Of a stretch of 10,014 bases of DNA, positions 1 through 7,537 are shown one piece after another. Source of the DNA: JAYODZ01 sp965660195 (GTDB lineage: Bacteria; Pseudomonadota; Alphaproteobacteria; RS24). The first letter of the stretch is position 1, and the number at the start of each line of letters is the position of its first letter. The stretch covers positions 1 to 10,014 of the forward strand of contig CBFHZM010000066.1 of NCBI GenBank assembly GCA_965660195.1, given 5' to 3'. Made by a program: the position numbers and the translations under genes. A model generated the notes under the pieces. That model was not told the DNA's origin and did not search any database. It saw only the letters and a list, made by a program, of their open reading frames with translations.

Positions 1-346
1 GGGCGGTGTCATCGTTAATAACGCTTCGGTTTTAGGGTGGCGCGCGCAAAAAGGGCAGGCGCATTATGCTGCTGCGAAAGCTGGCGTCATGGCTTTGACC
101 CGATGCGCTGGTTTGGAAGGGGCCGAGTTTGGTGTTCGCGTCAATGCTGTGGCGCCTTCGCTGGCGCTGCATCCGTTTTTGCACAAGGTGACGTCAAAAG
201 AATTGCTGGCGGAGCTGGAGGCACGGGAGGCCTATGGCCGTGGTAGTGAAGTCTGGGAGCAGGCCAATGTAATTGTGTTCTTGGCCAGCGATTATTCATC
301 TTACATGACGGGTGAAGTGATCTCGACGTCGAGCCAGCACCCGTAA
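1..346 (+). CDS. Short-chain dehydrogenase, 3' part only (IpdF-like C-terminus)
   Basis: This is the C-terminal 114 residues of a classical SDR; the Rossmann glycine motif lies outside the window and the reading frame starts at base 2. Visible are an NNAS stretch, a catalytic Ser, and 13 residues later the YAAAK active-site motif (HYAAAKAG), followed by the usual RVNAVAP segment. The protein ends SSYMTGEVISTSSQHP instead of the common VDGG tail. From memory this ending resembles the IpdF/Rv3559c-type SDRs that act on hydroxylated CoA thioesters in steroid C/D-ring degradation, but I could not check it by alignment. The KstD-like gene begins 28 bases downstream on the same strand, which supports a role in steroid-type catabolism. 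SDR membership is certain; the substrate is inferred. Confidence 0.85.
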   Translation, partial: GGVIVNNASVLGWRAQKGQAHYAAAKAGVMALTRCAGLEGAEFGVRVNAVAPSLALHPFLHKVTSKELLAELEAREAYGRGSEVWEQANVIVFLASDYSSYMTGEVISTSSQHP

Positions 347-374
347 GCGTGTGCACAAGCTAAAGGGGAAAACA

Positions 375-2045
375 ATGAAGACAGATGTTTTGGTGGTTGG
401 ATCGGGTGCGGGCGCCTTGGTAGCGGCCTTGACAGCGCATATTCATGGCAGTGATGTGATCATCATTGAAAAGGGCGAACAGCTTGGCGGCACCTCAGCG
501 ATGTCGGGCGGTGGCATTTGGATTCCGAATTCGCATTATGCACGGGCGCAAGGGGTTGACGACTCTACGGAGGAGGCGATCGCTTATATGAAATCTGTCA
601 TCGGCGATGTGGTAGAGGAGGATCGTATCCGCGCGTTTGCTGAAGGGGCGCCGGCTATGCTCGAGTTTCTTGATAAAAATACGCGCCTCCAATATGAGCC
701 GTATGACTATCCGGATTATTATCCAGAAGAACCGGGCGGCAAGACGGGCTATCGGACGCATTCGCCCATGCCTATGAATGCGCGGAACTTAAAAGATTTT
801 CTGCAGTATCTTAAACCGACCCCAGCGCAATCGACGATGAATGGCATTTCCATAACCTTTAGCGAAGGGCGTTCTTTCCTGACACAAGCGCCGGGCTGGA
901 AACTTACCGCTGCCAAAATGATGTTGCGCTATTATCTCGATATTCCAGCCCGCTTAAAGGGTAAACGCGATTATCGTTTGACGCTTGGCAATGCGTTGGT
1001 CGGCCGTCTGTTATGGTCGGTGCGCGAGCGCGATATTCCAGTTTATCGGGAAACAGCATTTGAAAAGTTGATCGAGAAAGATGGCCGCGTTATCGGGGCT
1101 GTTGTTTCGCGGGATGGTAAGAAAGAGGAAATTTCGGTCACCAAGGGCGTCATTCTTGGGGCTGGTGGTTTTGAGAAAAACCAAGAGATGCGTGAAAAAT
1201 ACTTACCATCGCCAAGCAATAAAAAATGGTCTGGCGGTAATCACAACAATACCGGCGATGCGATCCGTGGTGGCATTGAAGTCGGTGCGAAAACGACGTT
1301 GATGAAACATGCCTGGTGGGCACCGTCGATCAAGGTACCGGGTTGGCCGCAGCCTTTCATTTTATTTGCTGAGCGGTCGTTGCCTGGTTTGGTGATTGTC
1401 AATAAGCACGGCAAGCGTTTTGCCAATGAGGCAGCCCCCTATTTGGAGTCGGGCTTGTCGATGTATGAAAATACTGCGCAAGAGGTGAGTGTGCCAAGCT
1501 ATCTGATTTTCGACGCGACCTTCCGCAAAAAATTTCCGCTCGGTCCAATCGGTCCCGGCTGGGCTTTCCCCGACGAACGTTTGCCCAAGGAAGTGAAGGA
1601 AATTCTGGTCAAGGCCGATACGATTGAGGAGCTTGCTAAACAGCTCAATATGGACGCGGCTAATCTGGCTCAAACGATTGCTAAGAATAATGAATATGCG
1701 GTAACAGGTAAGGATCCTGAATTCGGCCGCGGCGATAGCTATTACGATAAGTTTTACGGCGATAAAACAAATCAACCAAACCCATGCATTGCGAAGATGG
1801 ACAAGGCACCGTTTTATGCCATTCCGATCTATCCGGGCGATATTGGTACCAAAGGTGGTCTTCACACCAATGCCAATGGTCAAGTGGTGCGCGACGATGA
1901 CACGCCGATCACAGGTCTCTATGCGATCGGTAATTCCTCGAGCTCAGTAATGGGGGATAAATATCCCGGTGCTGGCGCCACAATAGGTCCAGCTATGACC
2001 TTTGGTTATCTGGCGGCGCGCCATGTTACGGGGCAGAACAGCTAA
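375..2045 (+). CDS. kstD: 3-ketosteroid delta1-dehydrogenase-family FAD flavoprotein
   Basis: A 556-residue flavoprotein of the KstD / fumarate-reductase-like FAD family; members remove hydrogens at C1-C2 of 3-ketosteroids, opening the way to ring A/B cleavage. The N-terminus holds the dinucleotide fold VVGSGAGA (residues 7-14), the acidic residue ending beta2 (E32) and the LGGTSAMSGGGIWIP block (about 37-51) typical of KstD proteins. The C-terminal part has FYAIPIYPGDIGTKGG (about 480-495) and, near the end, YAIGNSSSSVMG and GAGATIGPAMTFGYLAA, which close the FAD site in this family. Length matches known KstDs (about 510-565). I chose ATG 375 because AGGGGA lies at a good distance before it; an in-frame ATG at 351 lacks such a site. 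No signal peptide is seen. The flavoprotein family is certain. 3-Ketosteroid is the likely substrate type, though a 4-ene-reductase or another cyclic ketone substrate cannot be excluded. Confidence 0.85.
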   Translation: MKTDVLVVGSGAGALVAALTAHIHGSDVIIIEKGEQLGGTSAMSGGGIWIPNSHYARAQGVDDSTEEAIAYMKSVIGDVVEEDRIRAFAEGAPAMLEFLDKNTRLQYEPYDYPDYYPEEPGGKTGYRTHSPMPMNARNLKDFLQYLKPTPAQSTMNGISITFSEGRSFLTQAPGWKLTAAKMMLRYYLDIPARLKGKRDYRLTLGNALVGRLLWSVRERDIPVYRETAFEKLIEKDGRVIGAVVSRDGKKEEISVTKGVILGAGGFEKNQEMREKYLPSPSNKKWSGGNHNNTGDAIRGGIEVGAKTTLMKHAWWAPSIKVPGWPQPFILFAERSLPGLVIVNKHGKRFANEAAPYLESGLSMYENTAQEVSVPSYLIFDATFRKKFPLGPIGPGWAFPDERLPKEVKEILVKADTIEELAKQLNMDAANLAQTIAKNNEYAVTGKDPEFGRGDSYYDKFYGDKTNQPNPCIAKMDKAPFYAIPIYPGDIGTKGGLHTNANGQVVRDDDTPITGLYAIGNSSSSVMGDKYPGAGATIGPAMTFGYLAARHVTGQNS

Positions 2046-2053
2046 AGCGGCGT

Positions 2054-2074
2054 AAGGGGCTTTTAAAGCCCCTT
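2054..2074. terminator. Palindrome between convergent genes, possible bidirectional terminator
   Basis: AAGGGGCTTT and AAAGCCCCTT are exact reverse complements around a single T. In RNA this gives an 8-bp GC-rich stem with a 5-base loop in either direction. It lies 9 bases after the stop of the KstD-like gene and 10 bases beyond the stop of the convergent SDR gene, the right place to end both transcripts. Neither strand has a strong T run after the stem, so intrinsic termination would be weak. Confidence 0.55.
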
Positions 2075-2084
2075 GTCGCCAAAC

Positions 2085-2912
2085 TTAGAAGTAGTAGGAA
2101 CCGCCGTTGGCAGCCAACACGCTGCCAGTCACGAAGCTTGCTTCCTCGGATAATAAATAAGACACCGCATTGGCCACTTCCTCTGGCCGCGCCATGCGCC
2201 CGAGCGGAATGGATTGCTCCATGGAGGTGATCCACTCTGGCGGAATGTTTTGCATGATCGGCGTATTGGTCGGGCCAGGGGCCACAGCATTGACGCGAAT
2301 TTTCCGCGCCGCCAATTCGCGCGCTAATTGCCGCGTCAAGCCGATCAGAGCTGACTTTGAAGTGACATAATGCGGTGAGCCTTCGCCAGACTGGGCCGAG
2401 GTCGATGAGATATTTACAATCGATCCGGGCGTGCCATCTTCCGCCATAATACGAACGGCCTCACGACAGACATAAAAGGCCCCGTTTAGGTTTACATCCA
2501 TGACGCCTTGCCACCCTTCGTCTTCCATGTGGATGAGGTGGTCGACGAATGTCGTTGGTGCTTTTCCGTCCGCCAGCTCGGCATTGCGCTTGCCCATGGC
2601 GTCGTAAAATTTATCCGAACCGTCATTATTGGCGGCGCCAATGCCAGCATTATTGACAGCAAAATCGAGACGACCAAAAGCCTTTCGCGCGGCACGAATA
2701 GCGGCGATGACGTCAGCGCTACGCCCGACATTGGCCGCTAGTGCGACATGCTGGTCAGGATTTGCCAGTCCATCAATGACAGCTTGGGCGGCGTCACGGT
2801 TCAGGTCGATGGCGGCCACGCGGGCACCTTCTTGAGCCAATTTGGTCACGATCGCGGCGCCAATCCCTTGCCCTGCACCCGTTACTACAGCGGTTTTTCC
2901 CTCTAGTCGCAT
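2085..2912 (-). CDS. Short-chain dehydrogenase/reductase, NAD-type, with internal insertion
   Basis: A 275-residue classical SDR. It shows the TGAGQGIG cofactor motif (residues 11-18), an Asp ending beta2 (D36 in AAIDLN, pointing to NAD(H)), NNAG (87-90), the catalytic Asn (N141), Ser (S169) and Y182-xxx-K186, followed by RVNAVAPGPTNTP. Between NNAG and the catalytic Asn there is a stretch of about 50 residues (91-140), some 25-30 longer than in compact SDRs and rich in charged residues. The likely job is oxidation or reduction of a ring hydroxyl/keto group, as in hydroxysteroid dehydrogenases; the exact substrate is unknown. ATG 2912 is preferred because AAGGGGGA sits about 7 bases upstream; ATG 2918 is almost touching that site. 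The gene follows the neighbouring minus-strand SDR by 12 bases, so the two are probably cotranscribed. Confidence 0.9.
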   Translation of the reverse strand: MRLEGKTAVVTGAGQGIGAAIVTKLAQEGARVAAIDLNRDAAQAVIDGLANPDQHVALAANVGRSADVIAAIRAARKAFGRLDFAVNNAGIGAANNDGSDKFYDAMGKRNAELADGKAPTTFVDHLIHMEDEGWQGVMDVNLNGAFYVCREAVRIMAEDGTPGSIVNISSTSAQSGEGSPHYVTSKSALIGLTRQLARELAARKIRVNAVAPGPTNTPIMQNIPPEWITSMEQSIPLGRMARPEEVANAVSYLLSEEASFVTGSVLAANGGSYYF

Positions 2913-2924
2913 CCTCATTCCCCC

Positions 2925-3680
2925 TTAGGCTGGTACATATAATTCGTTAGCTTTGCCACCATCGACCGGAATATCGGCCCCAGTGACATAGCTTGACATA
3001 TCGCTGGCCAGAAAGAGTGCCACTTGTGCAACTTCTTCGGGCTTGCCGATCCGGCCCATTGGGTTGGCGTTCTCGATTTTACTGCCAGCCTCGGGCGCGG
3101 ATTTGAAAAACGCCTCCGTGCCTGGAGTCATGATCGGTCCGGGGGTAATGCTGTTGACGCGAATATTTTGTCGTGCGCCTTCCATAGCAGCGGTACGGGT
3201 TAAGTGCAGCAGAGCGGCCTTGGCGGCGCTATAGCCCGACATACCTTGCATGGCGCGCTTACCATTGATCGATGACAAATTGATAATTGAGCCACCATTT
3301 TTAGCCATCGCGGCAAATGCGGCTTGCATACCCGTATAGGCGGCATCGACATTGATTTGGAAATTGGTACGGAAGTCATCAATCTGCGTCTCCGCTAGCA
3401 TGCCATAGCCGACATGCGGGGCATTATTGACTAGAATATCCAGCCCATCTTGGGCTGCGACTTCGGCGACGAACCGACCATAAGCAGCGCTATCGCTGAC
3501 ATCGAGGCTACGCGCATGAATGTCGCCGCCGATCTTAGCGGCCGCGGCATCGAGTTTTTCCTGCGAACGGCCGCAAATCCAAGTTTTTGCACCTTCGGCG
3601 ACGAAACAAGTGGCGATCGCTAAACCAATACCGTCGCTACCCCCTGAAATAATCGCTGTTTTTCCTGAAAGTTTTCCCAT
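2925..3680 (-). CDS. Short-chain dehydrogenase/reductase, NADP-type
   Basis: A 251-residue classical SDR, the usual length for the family. Motifs in order: SGGSDGIG (residues 12-19), CGR after beta2 (R38, a sign of NADP(H) preference), LDV at 59-61 binding adenine, NNAP (85-88, with Pro in place of the usual Gly), N110, S137, Y150-xxx-K154, then RVNSITPGP and a VDGG tail. It belongs to the FabG / hydroxysteroid dehydrogenase-like group; the substrate is not readable from sequence. The start at 3680 has GGGAGGG about 8 bases upstream. An in-frame ATG at 3728 would add 16 unusual residues and overlap the divergent control region. It is the first gene of a two-gene minus-strand unit. Together with the next SDR it forms an NADP/NAD pair that could interconvert a hydroxyl epimer through a ketone, which is only an inference. 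Confidence 0.9.
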   Translation of the reverse strand: MGKLSGKTAIISGGSDGIGLAIATCFVAEGAKTWICGRSQEKLDAAAAKIGGDIHARSLDVSDSAAYGRFVAEVAAQDGLDILVNNAPHVGYGMLAETQIDDFRTNFQINVDAAYTGMQAAFAAMAKNGGSIINLSSINGKRAMQGMSGYSAAKAALLHLTRTAAMEGARQNIRVNSITPGPIMTPGTEAFFKSAPEAGSKIENANPMGRIGKPEEVAQVALFLASDMSSYVTGADIPVDGGKANELYVPA

Positions 3681-3714
3681 AAGCTTATCCCTCCCATCGA
3701 AGAATAGCTTATAC

Positions 3715-3787
3715 TGCGTAATATACAATACTATTATTTGCGCAAAATTACATAAATGACTATTGAAATACGTTTTTGCGTAATATA
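3715..3787. repeat. Direct repeats in divergent control region, putative operator
   Basis: TGCGTAATATA occurs exactly at 3715-3725 and again at 3777-3787. Between them, TTTGCGCAAAATTA (3737-3750) matches the right copy with its flank (TTTGCGTAATATAA, 3775-3788) at 11 of 14 positions and contains the palindrome TTTGCGCAAA (3737-3746). The elements lie between two divergent start codons, the usual place for a shared operator. The binding protein is unknown; the Lrp/AsnC regulators encoded downstream are the natural candidates. Confidence 0.5.
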
Positions 3788-3789
3788 AT
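3763..3789 (+). promoter_or_regulatory. Putative sigma70-like promoter of the ligase operon
   Basis: A consensus TATAAT at 3784-3789 is preceded by TTGAAA at 3763-3768 with a 15-base spacer, shorter than the usual 17. The -10 box overlaps the right copy of the TGCGTAATATA repeat, so a protein bound there could block or reposition the polymerase. Transcription from here would begin near 3796 and leave a leader of about 50 bases before ATG 3844, which argues against the in-frame ATG at 3790. Confidence 0.5.
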
Positions 3790-3843
3790 ATGGTTTCTTA
3801 CCGCTATGCAGGCTCATGTGTTGGCCAGCGCAAAGGAAACAGC

Positions 3844-5502
3844 ATGTCCGACCCCATTACAGATGAATTGATGAGTGCCGGTGCGGAATTCGAGATTACA
3901 ACTCTTCATACCTCCGGCCGTGACCTCAAAATATTCAAAAACATGCCGCAAAATTTAGCGACGGCCATCATGGCAGTTGAGCATGCTTATGAAGATCTTG
4001 ATTTGATCGTCGCTGGCGAGCAGCGGTTGACCTATCGGATGTTCTTTGAACAAGCCAATCGGCTGGCGCGCTATTTGATCGCCGAGAAAGCCGTGACGCC
4101 AGGTCAAAGTGTGGCCATTGCGATGAAGAATTGTCCCGAGTGGATGCTAGGTTTTGTCGCCATCGCGCTCGCGGGTGGGGTTGTGGTTATGGTCAATAGC
4201 CGCGGCGAAGGTGATACCATGCGGCATGCAATCGAGGATTCGGATGCCCGCTTGATCTTGTGCGATGGCGCGCGGGCCAACCTCTTAAGCGAGGCGGGCT
4301 GTGCCGTGCCTACCTTAGTTTGGCCGAGTGCCACATGGGATGAGGCTCTCGCCTATACCGGAGGCGCGGCCTTGCCGGAGCGCAAGAGCGACGACCTAGC
4401 CGCAATGTTTTTCACCTCGGGAACGACGGGGCGCGCCAAGGCCGCCGCGCTGTCGCATCGGGCTTTGCTGACAGGCATTTGGAATACAAAATTAGCCATG
4501 GCCTCGGCCTATATTAAAATTGCCAAAAGCTACGGCATTTCGCTGGAAGACCTCAAAGGTTTTATGCCGCAAGCCTGTGCGCTTCTCGTATTTCCGCTGT
4601 TTCATGTTAGCGGTTGTACAGCAACTTTTCTGACGGCACTGCTCAGCGGCGGCAAACTCGTTTTGATGGATCGATGGTCTGGCGCGCAGGCCCTCGACTT
4701 AATCGCGCAAGAAAAAATCACCACCCTCGGCGGCGTGCCGGCCATGTTGTGGGATATTTTGGAGGCAGCTCAAACAAGCCAAGCCGATCTGTCGTCATTG
4801 CGTTCGATCTCTTGCGGCGGGCAAGGCTTACCCTTGGGCCTGTTAGAGAAATTACGGGCACGTTTCCCCGAAGCTGTGTTTGGTGCGGGCTACGGAATGA
4901 CCGAGGCTTGCGGGGCGGTGTCGCAAGGCAATGGCGACATGCTTCTCGAAAACCCTACCGCCTCGGGGCAAGTATTGCCAATGGTCGATGTTCGCGTCGT
5001 CGATGAAACGGGCAGTGACGTCGCGACGGGTGAGGCCGGAGAGATCTGGGTGCGTGGAGCGACCTTGATGGAGGGGTATTATAATAACCCCGACGCCACG
5101 GCCGCTTGTTTTCAAGACGGTTGGTACAAGACCGGCGATATTGGTTTTATAAACGAAGCGCAGCTGCTCACGATCTCTGATCGCAAAACTGATATGGTGA
5201 TCAGCATGGGCGAAAATATCTACTGCGCCGAGGTCGAGCGATTGTTGAGCCAAAACACGGCAATCCGAGAGGTGGTGACCTTCGGGGTGCCTGACGATCG
5301 AATGGGCGAAAAGCTGATCGCTTGCGTTTATAGTGACGATACTGGTTTGACGCGTGATGCTCTGCACGATTTTGCTGCGTCGCACATGGCCGCTTACAAA
5401 ATCCCCTGTGATTTTGTCATTCAGCATGAACCGTTTTCGCATAATGCGATGGGCAAGGTCGAAAAACACAAATTGCGCCGCAACTATATGGAGAATGCAT
5501 AA
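3844..5502 (+). CDS. Acyl-CoA ligase (AMP-forming, class I adenylating enzyme)
   Basis: A 552-residue enzyme that activates a carboxylic acid with ATP to an acyl-adenylate and transfers it to CoA. The family motifs are all present: P-loop-like FTSGTTGRAK (190-199), GYGMTEAC (about 349-356), WYKTGD with D432, SDRKTDMV with R447, and the C-terminal NAMGKVEKHK with the catalytic Lys K538. Substrate could be a steroid side-chain or ring-degradation acid (FadD3/FadD17/FadD19-like role), a fatty acid or another cyclic acid; the sequence alone does not decide. ATG 3844 has AAAGGA 6 bases upstream, whereas the upstream in-frame ATG 3790 abuts the -10 box. It is the first gene of the plus-strand operon, and the next start codon follows its stop directly. 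No signal peptide; cytoplasmic. Confidence 0.9.
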   Translation: MSDPITDELMSAGAEFEITTLHTSGRDLKIFKNMPQNLATAIMAVEHAYEDLDLIVAGEQRLTYRMFFEQANRLARYLIAEKAVTPGQSVAIAMKNCPEWMLGFVAIALAGGVVVMVNSRGEGDTMRHAIEDSDARLILCDGARANLLSEAGCAVPTLVWPSATWDEALAYTGGAALPERKSDDLAAMFFTSGTTGRAKAAALSHRALLTGIWNTKLAMASAYIKIAKSYGISLEDLKGFMPQACALLVFPLFHVSGCTATFLTALLSGGKLVLMDRWSGAQALDLIAQEKITTLGGVPAMLWDILEAAQTSQADLSSLRSISCGGQGLPLGLLEKLRARFPEAVFGAGYGMTEACGAVSQGNGDMLLENPTASGQVLPMVDVRVVDETGSDVATGEAGEIWVRGATLMEGYYNNPDATAACFQDGWYKTGDIGFINEAQLLTISDRKTDMVISMGENIYCAEVERLLSQNTAIREVVTFGVPDDRMGEKLIACVYSDDTGLTRDALHDFAASHMAAYKIPCDFVIQHEPFSHNAMGKVEKHKLRRNYMENA

Positions 5503-6369
5503 ATGGCTTATCCTCGAGATATCGCAATCATCGACACGATGATGGGCATTCCGTCGCAAGAGGATCGCTCGGATTGGTATGACAGTTTTCGTCCGCTTTT
5601 AATGGATGAGCAGTCGCGGCAAATGTTCAAAATGCCCGCGCAATATATGTTCAAAGATATCCCTGATACGGGTAATCCAGATGACTTTGTCGCCTGGACG
5701 GTCGAGCAAATGGACAAGTTCAACATTGAGCGCGCGATGGTCGGCTTTGGCGAAGACCAGACCTCGTTGCGAGCGCTGAAAAACTTTCCGGATCGGTTCT
5801 TTTTTGACGCCCCGGCAAACCCTAATCTCGGGATGGAAGAAGTGCGACGCCTCAAGCGCCTACATGCGGAATATAATATTCGGTCTGTTAGTGTCTTTCC
5901 GGCCGGCACATGTCCGCAAGTCGCGATTAACGATAAGCAAATGTATCCGATTTATGCCGCTTGTGTGGAAATGGATATTCCGATCTTGTTAAATGTTGGC
6001 GTTCCAGGGCCGCGTATTCCGATGCAAACGCAAAAGGTTGAGCATCTCGATGAAGTCTGCTGGTTCTTCCCCGATCTTAAGGTCGTTATGCGGCACGGCG
6101 CTGAGCCATGGGAAGATCTGGCGGTAAAATTAATGCTGAAGTATCCAAATCTTTATTATTCGACGAGCGCTTTCGCGCCGAAGCATTACCCAAAGGCGAT
6201 CATCGATTACGCCAATACGCGCGGCAGCGACAAGATCATTTATGCGGGTTATTTTCCGATGGGTTTGACCCTCGATCGAATTTTTGCCGATATGGAAAAT
6301 GTGCCGTTTAAGGACGATGTTTGGCCGAAATTTCTTCGTGAAAATGCCGTTAAATTATTCAAGCTTTGA
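5503..6369 (+). CDS. Amidohydrolase-2-fold protein lacking most metal ligands
   Basis: A 288-residue protein with the layout of the COG2159 / amidohydrolase_2 TIM-barrel group (relatives of ACMSD-type decarboxylases). Recognisable segments are a beta1 strand (IAIIDTMMG, 8-15), FPDRFFFDAPANPN, the strand IPILLNVGVPG (about 159-169), LKVVMRHG (H198) with the following PW, and the final strand IIYAGYFPMG (about 245-254) before the C-terminal NAVKLFKL helix. Enzymes of the group normally have DxHxH at beta1, a His on beta5 and GSDYP at beta8. Here these read DTMMG, N164 and AGYFP (Tyr250 for Asp), so only the beta6 His remains. It may be a metal-free lyase/hydrolase, or a binding protein. Translation probably couples to the ligase gene: GGAGA lies 8 bases before the ATG, inside the ligase 3' end. 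Fold assignment is fairly secure; reaction unknown. Confidence 0.8.
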   Translation: MAYPRDIAIIDTMMGIPSQEDRSDWYDSFRPLLMDEQSRQMFKMPAQYMFKDIPDTGNPDDFVAWTVEQMDKFNIERAMVGFGEDQTSLRALKNFPDRFFFDAPANPNLGMEEVRRLKRLHAEYNIRSVSVFPAGTCPQVAINDKQMYPIYAACVEMDIPILLNVGVPGPRIPMQTQKVEHLDEVCWFFPDLKVVMRHGAEPWEDLAVKLMLKYPNLYYSTSAFAPKHYPKAIIDYANTRGSDKIIYAGYFPMGLTLDRIFADMENVPFKDDVWPKFLRENAVKLFKL

Positions 6370-6380
6370 AGGGAAAAATC

Positions 6381-7499
6381 ATGACCGAAGTAACTGATGC
6401 ACGCACACCTCCAGTCGCGGTTTGGCGAATGCTCGCGAATTTAAAAGGAGAGGACTTGATCAATTGGCGTTTATCAGATGTGAAAAACCAAGCCTCGCTC
6501 GCCGAGCGCGGTCTTGCCGATTTACCGCTTCCCTTCGGGTGGTTCGTTGTTGACTACGCCGCCGATCTGGCGGTCGGCGAAGTCAAGCCTCTGAATTATT
6601 TTGATAAGGCGCTGGTTTTATGGCGCGGCGAGGATGGGCAGCCACGTGTAATCGACGCTTATTGTAAGCATCTCGGCGCCAATATGGCCTATGGCGGGCG
6701 CGTGCAAGGTAATGATCTCGAATGCCCGTTTCATGCTTGGACCTACAATGAAACCGGTGCTGTAACGGGGGTGCCGTATGCCGAACGGGTGCCGCCTTCG
6801 GGCGCCCGCCCTTGCGATCACACATGGCCTGTGGTCGAGCGCAATAAATTTATCTGGGTGTGGTACCATCCTTTCGGTGCTGCGCCGACTTACGAGGTCG
6901 AAGAGTTTGCTCAAGTACACGACCCCGACTGGACTGAATATGATCGCTATGATTGGATCGTGCATGGCCCAGTGCAAAATATGGCGGAAAACGGGGTAGA
7001 CGCGGCGCATTTTAAATATATTCACGGCACCCCGAATATGCCGAATTATGATTTTAGCTTTGACGGTCACCGTCGGACTGCTTCGGTCAAAGCAAAAATG
7101 GGAACGCCGAAAGGCGAAGTTGATGGCGAGATTGCTTACGGCACTGTTGGGTCGGGACAAAGTTGGACCAAGTTCAGCGGTATTTCCGAGACGTTATTGA
7201 TTGCTGGGATTACGCCGATTTCGCGCGATAAAACGCATGTGCGGTTTGCCTTTACACAACCTAAGGCGGAAGCCGAGGGACCAATGTCTGGTTTGGCTAC
7301 CGCGATGCGTAAAGAAATTTGCAAACAGCTCGACCAAGACAAGGTTGTCTGGGATCGGCAGAAATATATGCACCGCCCCATCATCTGCGATGGCGATGGG
7401 CCGATCATGCAATTCCGGAGTTTCTTCGCGCAATTTTATGCCGAATGGGATGATGGTGGCGCCGATAAAAAAATTCAGAAACTGGAACTATCGCGCTGA
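6381..7499 (+). CDS. Rieske non-haem iron oxygenase (KshA/DAF-36-like)
   Basis: A 372-residue oxygenase subunit that inserts oxygen into an unactivated carbon with electrons from a separate reductase, none of which is encoded in the window. The Rieske [2Fe-2S] site is C95-x-H97 ... C115-x2-H118 with the expected 17-residue gap. The mononuclear iron site is ENGVDAAHFKYIH (D207, H210, H215), with D320 in DQDKVVW the probable third ligand. The C-terminal block VVWDRQKY...GDGPIMQFRSFFAQFYAEW resembles steroid-acting members such as 3-ketosteroid 9alpha-hydroxylase and the cholesterol 7-desaturase DAF-36/Neverland group. I therefore infer a steroid or other polycyclic substrate. ATG 6381 has AAGGGA 6 bases upstream; an in-frame TTG at 6366 is less likely. 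It begins 11 bases after the preceding stop. Confidence 0.92.
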   Translation: MTEVTDARTPPVAVWRMLANLKGEDLINWRLSDVKNQASLAERGLADLPLPFGWFVVDYAADLAVGEVKPLNYFDKALVLWRGEDGQPRVIDAYCKHLGANMAYGGRVQGNDLECPFHAWTYNETGAVTGVPYAERVPPSGARPCDHTWPVVERNKFIWVWYHPFGAAPTYEVEEFAQVHDPDWTEYDRYDWIVHGPVQNMAENGVDAAHFKYIHGTPNMPNYDFSFDGHRRTASVKAKMGTPKGEVDGEIAYGTVGSGQSWTKFSGISETLLIAGITPISRDKTHVRFAFTQPKAEAEGPMSGLATAMRKEICKQLDQDKVVWDRQKYMHRPIICDGDGPIMQFRSFFAQFYAEWDDGGADKKIQKLELSR

Positions 7500-7537
7500 G
7501 CGTCCGACTCGGTTAACTTCTTTTCGAATGCACTTGG

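Noticed and set aside
1362..1883. 173-codon open frame on the minus strand inside the KstD-like gene
   Set aside because: It is antisense to a clearly coding region with conserved FAD motifs, and its product looks like random sequence.
4852..5559. 235-codon open frame on the minus strand
   Set aside because: It lies antisense to the 3' half of the ligase gene, which carries all family motifs. Its translation shows no recognisable domain and it has no ribosome site.
6618..7160. 180-codon open frame on the minus strand inside the Rieske gene
   Set aside because: The opposite strand encodes the Rieske and iron-binding motifs; the antisense product resembles no family.
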